NCBI GenBank assembly: GCA_036015235.1
Contig: CP107926.1
Span: 868,001 to 932,000 of the forward strand
DNA from: Streptomyces sp. NBC_00433
GTDB taxonomy: Bacteria; Actinomycetota; Actinomycetes; Streptomycetales; Streptomycetaceae
Length of the DNA stretch: 64,000 bases
Direction of reading: 5' to 3'
Part shown: positions 1 through 7,430 of the stretch, in pieces
Position numbering within the stretch: the first letter of the stretch is position 1
How the letters are laid out: every line of letters begins with the position of its first letter
Translations under genes and position numbers: made by a program
The notes under the pieces: model-generated
The model's input: the letters and a program-made list of their open reading frames with translations, nothing else
Database searches by the model: none
Told to the model about the DNA's origin: nothing

Positions 1-474
1 CTCGGGCTCTACACCGTCGAAGTGCACGCCAAGGCCCGCGAGGAGATCATCTCCGCACAGGCCGAGCAGCTGCTCGAACTCTCCACCCCGGTCGTCAAGC
101 TGTGGGACGGCATCGTGGGTGTGCCGCTGGTCGGGACGCTGGACTCGGCCCGCACCCAGGTGGTGATGGAGAAGCTGCTGCAGTCGCTCCTCGACCAGAA
201 CGCCACCCATGCCATCGTGGACATCACCGGAGTCCCGTCGGTGGACACCCAGGTCGCCCAGCACCTGCTGAAGACCGTGGTCGCCGCCCGGATGATGGGC
301 GCGGAGTGCACGATCTCCGGTATCCGCCCGCAGATAGCCCAGACCATCGTCGCGCTGGGCATCGAGTTCGGCGACATCACCACCAAGGCCACCCTCGCCG
401 ACGCGCTGCGGCACGCGCTGCACCGGATCCAGCAGGCCACCGGTGCCCCGGCCGGGATCGGCGGGACGGCATGA
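1..474 (+). CDS. RsbR-type STAS-domain stressosome protein, C-terminal part (cut by window edge)
   Basis: The reading frame is open to base 1, so the N-terminal part lies outside the window; about 157 residues are visible. A linker with VKLWDGIVGVPLVG leads into a STAS domain with the conserved strand AIVDITGVPSVDTQVAQHLL, where the Thr is the kind of site that RsbT phosphorylates in RsbR paralogues. The family forms the stressosome core with RsbS and holds RsbT until stress releases it. The stop overlaps the next start (ATGA, 471-474), so it is translationally coupled to the RsbS-like gene. The sensory N-terminal domain that would name the signal is not visible. Confidence 0.85.
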   Translation, partial: LGLYTVEVHAKAREEIISAQAEQLLELSTPVVKLWDGIVGVPLVGTLDSARTQVVMEKLLQSLLDQNATHAIVDITGVPSVDTQVAQHLLKTVVAARMMGAECTISGIRPQIAQTIVALGIEFGDITTKATLADALRHALHRIQQATGAPAGIGGTA

Positions 475-848
475 CCGACCGGGTACCGATCCTCAAGATC
501 GGCGACGTGCTGCTGGTCTCCATCCAGGTCGACCTGGAGGACCAGATGGTCATGGACCTCCAGGAGGACCTCTCGCAGCGGATCGTCGACACCGGAGCCC
601 ACGGCGTGGTGATCGACATCTCGGCGCTGGAGATCGTGGACTCCTTCGTCGGCCGGATGCTGGCCACCATCGCGGCCATCTCCCGGGTCCTCGGCGCGGA
701 GACCGTGGTGGTCGGCATGCGGCCCGCGGTCGCGATGACGCTGGTGGAACTGGGCCTGTCGCTGGGCGGTGTGCGCACCGCGCTCAACCTGGAGCAGGGG
801 CTCGGCGCGCTGCGCCGGACCGGGGACCAGGGTCCGGTCGACAGGTGA
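471..848 (+). CDS. RsbS-like STAS-domain protein
   Basis: A 125-aa single STAS domain (MTDRVPILKIGDVLLVSIQ...), the usual length and start of RsbS, the stressosome scaffold and antagonist of the RsbT kinase. The segment VVIDISALEIVDSFVGRML carries the conserved Ser of the D-S-F motif, the expected phosphorylation site. It overlaps its neighbours on both sides by four bases (ATGA at 471, GTGA at 845), so R, S and T should be made in fixed ratios. Confidence 0.88.
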   Translation: MTDRVPILKIGDVLLVSIQVDLEDQMVMDLQEDLSQRIVDTGAHGVVIDISALEIVDSFVGRMLATIAAISRVLGAETVVVGMRPAVAMTLVELGLSLGGVRTALNLEQGLGALRRTGDQGPVDR

Positions 849-1273
849 CCTCCGGTGTAGGGCCGGTCGAGGAATCGGCGGCAGAAGAATCGCCCATCGC
901 CGCCAACGCCGACGTGGTCAAGGCCCGGCAGATGGTCCGCGCGCTCGCGCAGCAGGCCCGGCTCTCGCTGGTCGACCAGACGAAGCTGGTCACCGCGGCC
1001 AGCGAGCTGGCGCGCAACACCCTGACCTACGGCGGCGGCGGGAGCATGCGGATGAGCATCGTCACCCGGGGCGGGCGAACCGGGGTGAAGGTGACCTTCC
1101 GCGACGAGGGCCCTGGCATACCAGACCTGGACCTGGCACTGACCGACGGCTGGTCGTCGGGCCGGGGCATGGGGCTGGGGCTGAGCGGGGCGCGGCGGCT
1201 GGCCGACGAGTTCGAACTCGTCTCGGAACCGGGCAAGGGCACGCATGTCGTGGTCGTCAAGTGGGCAAGGTGA
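845..1273 (+). CDS. RsbT-like serine kinase (HATPase switch kinase)
   Basis: A 142-aa HATPase_c protein. The N box reads ASELARNTLTYGGGG, the G1 box DEGPGIPDLD and the G2 region GRGMGLGLSGARRLADEF, as in RsbT. In the known Bacillus system RsbT phosphorylates RsbR and RsbS, leaves the stressosome and activates a PP2C phosphatase. Here the likely targets are downstream phosphatase genes of the same operon, which is inference. The GTG start overlaps the rsbS-like stop, and the stop overlaps the next gene by four bases. Confidence 0.88.
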   Translation: MTSGVGPVEESAAEESPIAANADVVKARQMVRALAQQARLSLVDQTKLVTAASELARNTLTYGGGGSMRMSIVTRGGRTGVKVTFRDEGPGIPDLDLALTDGWSSGRGMGLGLSGARRLADEFELVSEPGKGTHVVVVKWAR

Positions 1274-2313
1274 ACGCGGCTTCGCCAGCCGAGGCGGGCG
1301 AAGTGCTGTGGCTGCGGGCCGGCGAGGGGCTGGCCTCCGCCGGGCGGCGGGAGGCCGCCGGCCTGGCGCGCCGGGTGGGCCTCGCCGACGGCCGGGCCGC
1401 CGACCTCGCGCTCGCGGTCACCGAGGCGGCCACCAACCTCCTGCGGCACGCCGACGACGGGGCGCTGGCCCTGCGGATCGCCGCCTTCGGCGACCAGTCC
1501 GCCGTCGAGCTGCTTGCGCTGGACAACGGACCGGGCATCGCCGACCTCGGCGCGGCCCTGCGTGACGGCTCCTCCACCTCGGGAACGCTGGGTGTCGGGC
1601 TCGGCGCCATCCGCCGGCTCGCGGACTTCTTCGCCATCCACAGCCTGCCGGGCCGCGGAACCTGCCTCTACGCCCGCTTCACCGCCCAGCCGGCCGGTGC
1701 GGCGGAGCCGGGGTCGGCCGCGCAGCTCAGCGGCCTCACCCGGCCCATCAGCGGCGAGACGCAGTGCGGTGACACCTGGGCCGTACGGGAGGAGCCGGCC
1801 GCCGAGGGCGCCGCGCACCTGCTGGTGATGATGTGCGACGGGCTGGGCCACGGCCCGCTCGCGGCGCGGGCGGCCGACGAGGCGCGGACGGCCTTCCGCA
1901 ACAGCCGGGCGCCGGATCCGGCCGGGATCATCGCCGACATCCACGCCGGTCTCAGGGGCACCCGCGGCGCCGCGGTCGCGGTGGCGCGGGTGGATCCGGC
2001 GGCCCGCCGGGTGTCGCTGTGCGGGGTGGGGAACATCGCCGCCTTCGTCCTCGGCGCCGAGTCCCGGCAGACCCTGATGTCCATGCCGGGCATCGTCGGC
2101 CACAACATCCCCCGCCCGCGGACCTTCAGCGCCTCCATGCCCCTCGGCGACGCCCTGGTGCTGCACTCCGACGGGCTCAACGGCCGCTGGCAGCCGTCGC
2201 AGTTCCCCGGGCTGACGGCGCAGGTCCCGGCGGTCGTGGCGGCCCAGCTGCTGTGGCAGGCGGGCACCCGGCGCGACGACGCGGGCATCGTCGTGGTCAA
2301 GGTGCCGACGTGA
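1270..2313 (+). CDS. HATPase plus SpoIIE/RsbX-type phosphatase fusion
   Basis: A 347-aa protein with two halves. Residues 1-130 are a second HATPase_c domain (VTEAATNLLRHAD, DNGPGIADLG, TLGVGLGAIRRLADFF). Residues about 150-347 are a PP2C-like domain with MMCDGLGHGPLAARAADEA, VGNIAAFVLG and VLHSDGLNGRW, like RsbX, the phosphatase that resets RsbR and RsbS. Joining kinase-like and phosphatase modules suggests a self-resetting element. The GTG at 1270 is chosen because it overlaps the previous stop (GTGA); another in-frame GTG lies 9 bases upstream. Confidence 0.8.
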   Translation: MNAASPAEAGEVLWLRAGEGLASAGRREAAGLARRVGLADGRAADLALAVTEAATNLLRHADDGALALRIAAFGDQSAVELLALDNGPGIADLGAALRDGSSTSGTLGVGLGAIRRLADFFAIHSLPGRGTCLYARFTAQPAGAAEPGSAAQLSGLTRPISGETQCGDTWAVREEPAAEGAAHLLVMMCDGLGHGPLAARAADEARTAFRNSRAPDPAGIIADIHAGLRGTRGAAVAVARVDPAARRVSLCGVGNIAAFVLGAESRQTLMSMPGIVGHNIPRPRTFSASMPLGDALVLHSDGLNGRWQPSQFPGLTAQVPAVVAAQLLWQAGTRRDDAGIVVVKVPT

Positions 2314-4115
2314 CCGGCGCCTCGGCGGCCCCGGACGGCGACCGGCTGGCCCTGCTCTCGCTGGCCGTCACGGGCGAGCGGAAGCTGCTGGCCCTGCGCA
2401 GGGACGTCCAGGAGGCCTGCCGCCGGCTGGGCATGTCGGAATCCGAGACGGTACGGCTGGCGACCGTGGTCGGCGAGGTGGGCCGGAGCCTGCTGGGCGC
2501 CCGCGGACTGACCGGCAGGCTCGCACTGGTCGGCGGGGAACACCCGCAGGTCACCGCCGTGTTCGACTGGTCGGGCGCCCTGCGCCCGGCGGAGGAGGCG
2601 CTGCACGCGGCCCGGCGGCTGCTCCTGACCTGTGAGCTGTACGAGAACCCGTTTCCCCGCGTGGTTCTCGGGCAGCCGGTCACGGAGACACCTCAGCCCC
2701 TCGCCGAGCGGGCTGCCGGGCTACGCGAGGAGCTGATGGGACTGGGCGGCGTACACGTGGGCGAGGAGATGCGGAGCCAGAACCACGATCTGCTGGCCGC
2801 ACTGCAGCAGGCCCGCGCCCACCAGGAGGAGCTGCGGCGGCTCAACGAGGAGCTGGAGGAGACCAACCAGGGCGTCATGGCGCTGTACGCGGAGCTGTCC
2901 AGCGAACTGGAGGCCACCAACAGCGGGGTGGTGGCGCTCTACGCCGAACTGGAGGAGAAGACCCAGGAGCTGAGCCTGCTCAACAAGGCGAAGACCCGCT
3001 TCTGGGCGAACGTGAGCCATGAGCTGCGCTCCCCGGTCAACGGTGTCCTCGGCCTGACCAGGCTGCTGCTGGCACCGGGCGCCGACCCGCTCAGCGACGA
3101 GCAGGTGCAGCAGGTCCAGATGATCGCCTCGGCGGGCAGCTCGATGCTGGCCCTGGTCGAGGAGCTGCTCGACGTGGCCAAGGCCGAGTCGGGACGGCTG
3201 GAGCCCGAGCTGGTGCCCGTCGACCTGCGGATGCTGCTCCACCAGATGCGCGGCACGCTCAGCGGCACCGCCAGGCCGGGGACGGCCCTGGTCTTCCCCG
3301 ACGAGGCCCCGCCGCAGCCGATCATCACCGACGAGGTGATGCTCACCCGGATCCTGCGCAATGTCCTGTCCAACAGCCTGAAGTTCACCGAGAGCGGCGA
3401 GGTCGTCCTGCGGGTGGACCTGACCGAGCAGGCCGGCCGGCTGTGGTGCGTCCTGACCGTCACCGACACCGGCATCGGGATTCCCGTCGAGGAGCAGCCG
3501 CGGGTCTTCGAGGAGTTCTACCAGGTCCGCGGCCCGCACCAGCGGACGCACTCGGGCACTGGGCTCGGCCTCCCCTACGCCCGCCGGCTGACCGAACTCC
3601 TCGGCGGCCGGATGATGCTGGACAGCACCCCCGGCGTGGGCACCCGGGTGGTGGTCGAGATCCCCGCGGGGCCGCCTCCCGCGGCACCGGCCGGGGAGCC
3701 CGCCGGGCTTCCCGTGCGGCTGGAGCGGCTTGTCATCGTCGACGACGACCCGGTCTTCCGCGCGACGATCCGGCCGGTCCTCGCCGAGCTGGCCGCGGAA
3801 GTGGTCGAGGTCGGCGACAGCTCCGAGGCCGTCACGGTGATACGCCGCCGGCTGCCCGACGCGGTCCTGCTCGACCTGACGATGCCGCCGCCCGACGGCT
3901 ACCAGCTGCTGGCCCGGCTGGCCGAGGACCCCGGGCTGAACCGGCTGCCGGTGATCGTCCTCACCGCCAACGACCCTTCTGGCCTGGAGAACTCCCGGCT
4001 GGCGCACGCGCAGGCCGTGCTCGGCAAGACCCACCTTTCCGCGGCGCGGCTGGCCGACGTCCTGGCGCCGGTGCTGGGCGGGCGCGCCACCCGGGAAGGG
4101 GCGGGGCAGAGATGA
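2310..4115 (+). CDS. Hybrid sensor histidine kinase with C-terminal receiver
   Basis: 601 aa and no membrane segment, so probably cytoplasmic. Residues 1-110 are a degenerate ATPase-like domain. Residues about 150-230 form a signalling coiled coil with a repeated unit (VMALYAEL, VVALYAEL). The kinase core has the H box FWANVSHELRSPVNG, the N box NVLSNSLKFTESG, DTGIGIP and GTGLGLPYARRL. The C-terminal receiver has VIVDDDPVF, the phospho-acceptor Asp in LLDLTMPP, VLTAND and LGKTH. Input probably comes from the upstream stressosome proteins rather than outside the cell. GTGA overlap with the preceding gene, ATGA with the next. Confidence 0.87.
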   Translation: MTGASAAPDGDRLALLSLAVTGERKLLALRRDVQEACRRLGMSESETVRLATVVGEVGRSLLGARGLTGRLALVGGEHPQVTAVFDWSGALRPAEEALHAARRLLLTCELYENPFPRVVLGQPVTETPQPLAERAAGLREELMGLGGVHVGEEMRSQNHDLLAALQQARAHQEELRRLNEELEETNQGVMALYAELSSELEATNSGVVALYAELEEKTQELSLLNKAKTRFWANVSHELRSPVNGVLGLTRLLLAPGADPLSDEQVQQVQMIASAGSSMLALVEELLDVAKAESGRLEPELVPVDLRMLLHQMRGTLSGTARPGTALVFPDEAPPQPIITDEVMLTRILRNVLSNSLKFTESGEVVLRVDLTEQAGRLWCVLTVTDTGIGIPVEEQPRVFEEFYQVRGPHQRTHSGTGLGLPYARRLTELLGGRMMLDSTPGVGTRVVVEIPAGPPPAAPAGEPAGLPVRLERLVIVDDDPVFRATIRPVLAELAAEVVEVGDSSEAVTVIRRRLPDAVLLDLTMPPPDGYQLLARLAEDPGLNRLPVIVLTANDPSGLENSRLAHAQAVLGKTHLSAARLADVLAPVLGGRATREGAGQR

Positions 4116-5707
4116 CGGTGGACCCGTCCGGCACCGCCGGCGCGAAGGTACTGCTGGTGGACGACAACCCCACCAACCGCTACGTGCTGGGCACCTACCT
4201 GCGCCGCGCGGGGCACGAGGTGGTGGAGGCCGAGGACGGCAGGAGCGCCCTGGAACTGCTCCGGCGGACGGCGGAATTGCCGGAGCTGGCGGTCGTCGAC
4301 ATCCGGCTCCCGGACATGACCGGCTTCGAGGTCTGCGAGATCGTCAAGGCCGACGCCAGGACCGCGCGGCTGCCGATCATCCATGTGTCGGCCTCGGCGA
4401 TCAGCGTCACCGACCGGGCACAGGGGCTCAACCGCGGCGCGGACGCGTATCTCACCGAGCCCGTCGCCTCCAACGAACTGCTGGCCACCGTGGCCGCCGT
4501 ACTGCGCTACGCGCGGGCCCGGCAGCGGGCCGAGACCCTCGCGACCCGGCTGAGGGAGCTCAACCGCGCCACGCTCGACTTCTACTCCGCCGAGAATGCC
4601 GCCGACCTGGCCGCCAGGGCCGCCTGCGGCGCGCGGCGGGTGTTCGGCAACGACGCGCTCGTGGTGCTCCGTACCGCCGAGGACGGCCTGGTGCAGATGA
4701 TCGGCACGCGGGACGGTGCGGCCGCCGTGGCCGAACCGGCGGAGAAGTTCGCCCGCGCGGTGCTGCGGCTGCGGTCACGCGACGACGCGGGTGTGCGGAT
4801 GGAGGTGCTGCCGGCCGGCGGTCCTGCCGGCAGGGACCCACTGACCGGCGGCACGCGGGCGCTCGCCGTCGCCTCGGCGCGGGTCAAGGGCACCGGGTCG
4901 GCGGCGGGCGTCGTCCTGCCGCAGGACGCGCTCGGCGACGACGACTACGAGGTGCTGACCCAGTTGGCGCACGCCTGCGCCCTGTCGCTGGAGGCGCTGC
5001 GCTCCTACCGGGAGGAGCACACCCTGGCCCTGACGCTCCAGCGCACCTTCCTGCCCGCCGCGCTGCCCGCCACCACGCTCGCCGACCTGGCGGTGCGCTA
5101 CCTGCCGGCGAGCCAGACCGCCGAGATCGGCGGTGACTTCTACGAGGCGCTGCCGGTCCCCGACGGGCTGCTGCTCGCGGTGGGCGACGTCGCCGGCCAC
5201 TCGCTCGACGCGGCCGTCGTGATGGGCGAGCTCCGGCACGCGCTGCGCGCCTACGCCCTCGAAGGGCACGGTCCCGCCGTCATCCTCTCCCACCTGGAAC
5301 GGCTGCTGCGGCAGGTCGACTCGCCGGTGGGCGCGACGCTCTGCGTGGCTCTCGTCGAGAACTCCGGGCGGGCTGTCCGGGTGGCCAATGCCGGCCACCT
5401 GCCACCGGCGATACGCGACCCGGGCGGGAAGACGTACTTCGTACCGGAGCACGGCCCCATGCTCGGGCTGGGGCTGTCCCACCCGGCCGCGGTCCGCCTC
5501 CCCGTCCGCCCCGGCACCCAGCTGGTCATGGTCACCGACGGCCTGCTGGAGCGGCGCGGCGGCGACCTGGACGAAGCGATGGAGCGGATGGCGGACGTCC
5601 TCACCGGCGCCGAGGAGGACGCGGACGGCGTCTGCGAACTGCTGCTCTCCCGCTTCCCCCCGGACGGCAGGGACGACGTCGCGCTGATGGCCGCGCGCCT
5701 GCTCTGA
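4112..5707 (+). CDS. Receiver-GAF-SpoIIE (PP2C) response regulator phosphatase
   Basis: 531 aa, in order: a receiver domain (residues 1-120; LLVDDNPTNRYVLG, phospho-Asp in AVVDIRLPDMTG, Lys replaced by the EP of YLTEPVAS), a GAF-like region (about 135-305) and a SpoIIE-type phosphatase (about 330-531; LQRTFLPAALP, EIGGDFYEA, GDVAGHSLDAAVVMGEL, MVTDGLLERRGG, GRDDVALMAARL). Such proteins dephosphorylate anti-anti-sigma (STAS) factors and so free sigma factors. It is the output of the operon, probably phosphorylated by the hybrid kinase just upstream, whose stop it overlaps. The target STAS protein is not obvious nearby. Confidence 0.87.
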   Translation: MTVDPSGTAGAKVLLVDDNPTNRYVLGTYLRRAGHEVVEAEDGRSALELLRRTAELPELAVVDIRLPDMTGFEVCEIVKADARTARLPIIHVSASAISVTDRAQGLNRGADAYLTEPVASNELLATVAAVLRYARARQRAETLATRLRELNRATLDFYSAENAADLAARAACGARRVFGNDALVVLRTAEDGLVQMIGTRDGAAAVAEPAEKFARAVLRLRSRDDAGVRMEVLPAGGPAGRDPLTGGTRALAVASARVKGTGSAAGVVLPQDALGDDDYEVLTQLAHACALSLEALRSYREEHTLALTLQRTFLPAALPATTLADLAVRYLPASQTAEIGGDFYEALPVPDGLLLAVGDVAGHSLDAAVVMGELRHALRAYALEGHGPAVILSHLERLLRQVDSPVGATLCVALVENSGRAVRVANAGHLPPAIRDPGGKTYFVPEHGPMLGLGLSHPAAVRLPVRPGTQLVMVTDGLLERRGGDLDEAMERMADVLTGAEEDADGVCELLLSRFPPDGRDDVALMAARLL

Positions 5708-5714
5708 CGTGATG

Positions 5715-5744
5715 TTGACAGCCTTTTCCGCCCGGCCCTAGCGT
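5715..5744 (+). promoter_or_regulatory. Leaderless promoter of the cupin gene
   Basis: A consensus TTGACA (5715-5720), an 18-bp spacer and TAGCGT (5739-5744) lie only 7 bases before the ATG at 5752. No Shine-Dalgarno sequence fits between them. The transcript should begin at or next to the start codon, a common arrangement in Streptomyces. Confidence 0.6.
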
Positions 5745-5751
5745 CCCGCCC

Positions 5752-6279
5752 ATGAGCGAGCCGCAGACGACCGCGGGGGAAGGCTTCCACCCCCACCTCC
5801 ACGACGCCCCGAGCCCTCCGGGAACCTCGCCGCGGTCCCGGCTGCACCACATCCGGGCAGGCGCCCTGGACGGCGACACGGCGCAGACGGGCGGCATGCG
5901 CAGATTCGCCGCCGTCAGCGGCCGCACGGTCGGCTCGGAGAAGCTGTGGATGGGCCAGACCCATGTGGCCGCCGCGACGTCCTCCACCGACCACCACCAC
6001 GGCGAGTCGGAGACCGCCATCTACGTGGTGAGCGGGCACCCCGAGTTCGTCTTCCTCGACTCCCCCGACGGCCCGGGCGGCGCCCCCGGGGAGGTGCGGC
6101 TGCGCACCTCCCCCGGCGACTACGTCTTCGTCCCGCCCTTCGTCCCCCACCGCGAGGAGAACCCGGACCCCGACGCGGAGGCCGTCGTCGTCATCGCCCG
6201 CAGCACCCAGGAGGCCATCGTGGTCAACGTCCCCGGGCTGTACGTGCCGGGTCCCGACGCCGGGCCCGCGCGGGACTGA
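5752..6279 (+). CDS. Cupin-domain protein of unknown substrate
   Basis: 175 aa. A single cupin fold spans about residues 55-165: the metal-site motif appears as TDHHHGESETAIYVVSG and the second cupin motif as PGDYVFVPPFVPHREENP. The His/Glu pattern fits a metal-binding small-molecule binder or isomerase, but nothing here identifies the substrate. It starts 44 bases after the phosphatase operon yet has its own promoter and probably no leader, so it is likely a separate transcription unit. Confidence 0.75.
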   Translation: MSEPQTTAGEGFHPHLHDAPSPPGTSPRSRLHHIRAGALDGDTAQTGGMRRFAAVSGRTVGSEKLWMGQTHVAAATSSTDHHHGESETAIYVVSGHPEFVFLDSPDGPGGAPGEVRLRTSPGDYVFVPPFVPHREENPDPDAEAVVVIARSTQEAIVVNVPGLYVPGPDAGPARD

Positions 6280-6440
6280 GTGCGGGCGCCACGGTCACGT
6301 CCCTGTCGCCACTTCGTGCGAGGGCGGTAACAACCGCCGTCACGGGGTGAACCCGGCGATCGGCAGCGGTCAGACTCACCGGTGTCGCTTGCGTTCAGGG
6401 CCGGTCCGGGGGGCCGGTGTCGGGGGAAGAGGAATCCAGC

Positions 6441-7169
6441 ATGAACTCGAGGGAATCCAGGGTCGGTTCGATCCGCAGGGGCCTGCGCGGCACCCTCCTG
6501 GGGGCGGCCGCGGTCGCGGCCCTGCTGACGGCCACCGCCTGCCAGTCGTCCGGGGACGACGGCGAGGTCGCCGCCCCGTCCAACACCTCCCCTGCCGCGG
6601 GGAGCACGTCGCAGAGCGCCGAAACCCCGGGCGGCACCGGGACCGGCAGCAGCAGCCCGGCCGACGGGAGGACCGGGGACGGCGGCGAGACCGGCGGCGG
6701 CAACGGCACCGGCCACCCGGACTGCAAGGCCGCCGACCTCACCACCGCGGTCGAGCTCCAGGACCCCTCCGGGGAGACGCCCCGGCACTTCCTGCTGACC
6801 GTCGCCAACGGCGGCAAGTCGCCGTGCGTCCTCAACGACGCCCCGCAGGTGCGGCTCGGGGCCGGCAGCGGCTCCCCGACCGTACGGACCCTCGAAGCGC
6901 CGGACAGCGAGCCCCTCGTCGTCGCGGGAGGCGCCAAGGCGTACGCGGGGCTCTACGTCTTCGGCAACGACGAGGGGGGCGAGGCGCGGTACGACCAGGC
7001 CGACCGCTTCACCGCCACCCTGGTCGCCGGCGAGGGCACGGAACTCAGCGGCACCCTCGTCTTCGACCTGCCGGGCGGCCTCCGCTCCGTCTCCTACGAC
7101 GACGCGGCGCGGGTCTACGGCTGGGCGGGAACCGAGGGCCTGGCCATGCGCCCGATCACCGAGCTCTGA
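6441..7169 (+). CDS. Secreted lipoprotein with DUF4232-like domain
   Basis: 242 aa. The N terminus has Arg residues, a hydrophobic stretch (LLGAAAVAALLTATAC) and a lipobox-type Cys at residue 34, then a Ser/Thr/Gly-rich linker to about residue 100. The C-terminal domain (CKAADLTTAVEL ... LTVANGGKSPCVLNDAPQVRL ... ) matches the DUF4232 pattern common in actinobacterial lipoproteins, function unknown. The ATG at 6441 is chosen over upstream starts because GGGGGAAGAGGA lies just before it. A strong hairpin follows the gene. Confidence 0.75.
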   Translation: MNSRESRVGSIRRGLRGTLLGAAAVAALLTATACQSSGDDGEVAAPSNTSPAAGSTSQSAETPGGTGTGSSSPADGRTGDGGETGGGNGTGHPDCKAADLTTAVELQDPSGETPRHFLLTVANGGKSPCVLNDAPQVRLGAGSGSPTVRTLEAPDSEPLVVAGGAKAYAGLYVFGNDEGGEARYDQADRFTATLVAGEGTELSGTLVFDLPGGLRSVSYDDAARVYGWAGTEGLAMRPITEL

Positions 7170-7177
7170 CCTCGACG

Positions 7178-7218
7178 GGCACCGGTCCTGCCGCCCTGAC
7201 CACGGCGGGGCCGGTGCC
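7178..7218. terminator. Hairpin after the lipoprotein gene
   Basis: A 16-bp stem (7178-7193 with 7203-7218, including T-G wobble pairs) and a 9-base loop directly after the stop at 7169. It separates the lipoprotein from the RiPP genes. The remaining bases to 7430 hold no convincing gene. Confidence 0.6.
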
Positions 7219-7430
7219 GCCGTCCGGTGCGTGCGGGCGCGGTGCCTCTTCCGCGGACGCGTCCGCCCGGCGCCGGGCACGCGCAGACCCCGGCGGCACC
7301 GGCGCCGCCGCCCTGACGGCGGCGAGGCCCTCCTCCGCGGTACGTATGAGGGTGAGGCATTTCTACCGACGCGGCCGGGCCGGTCCGCTTGTGATCATCG
7401 CCTTCTCCGAATCCTGCGGGAGGAGGCCGG

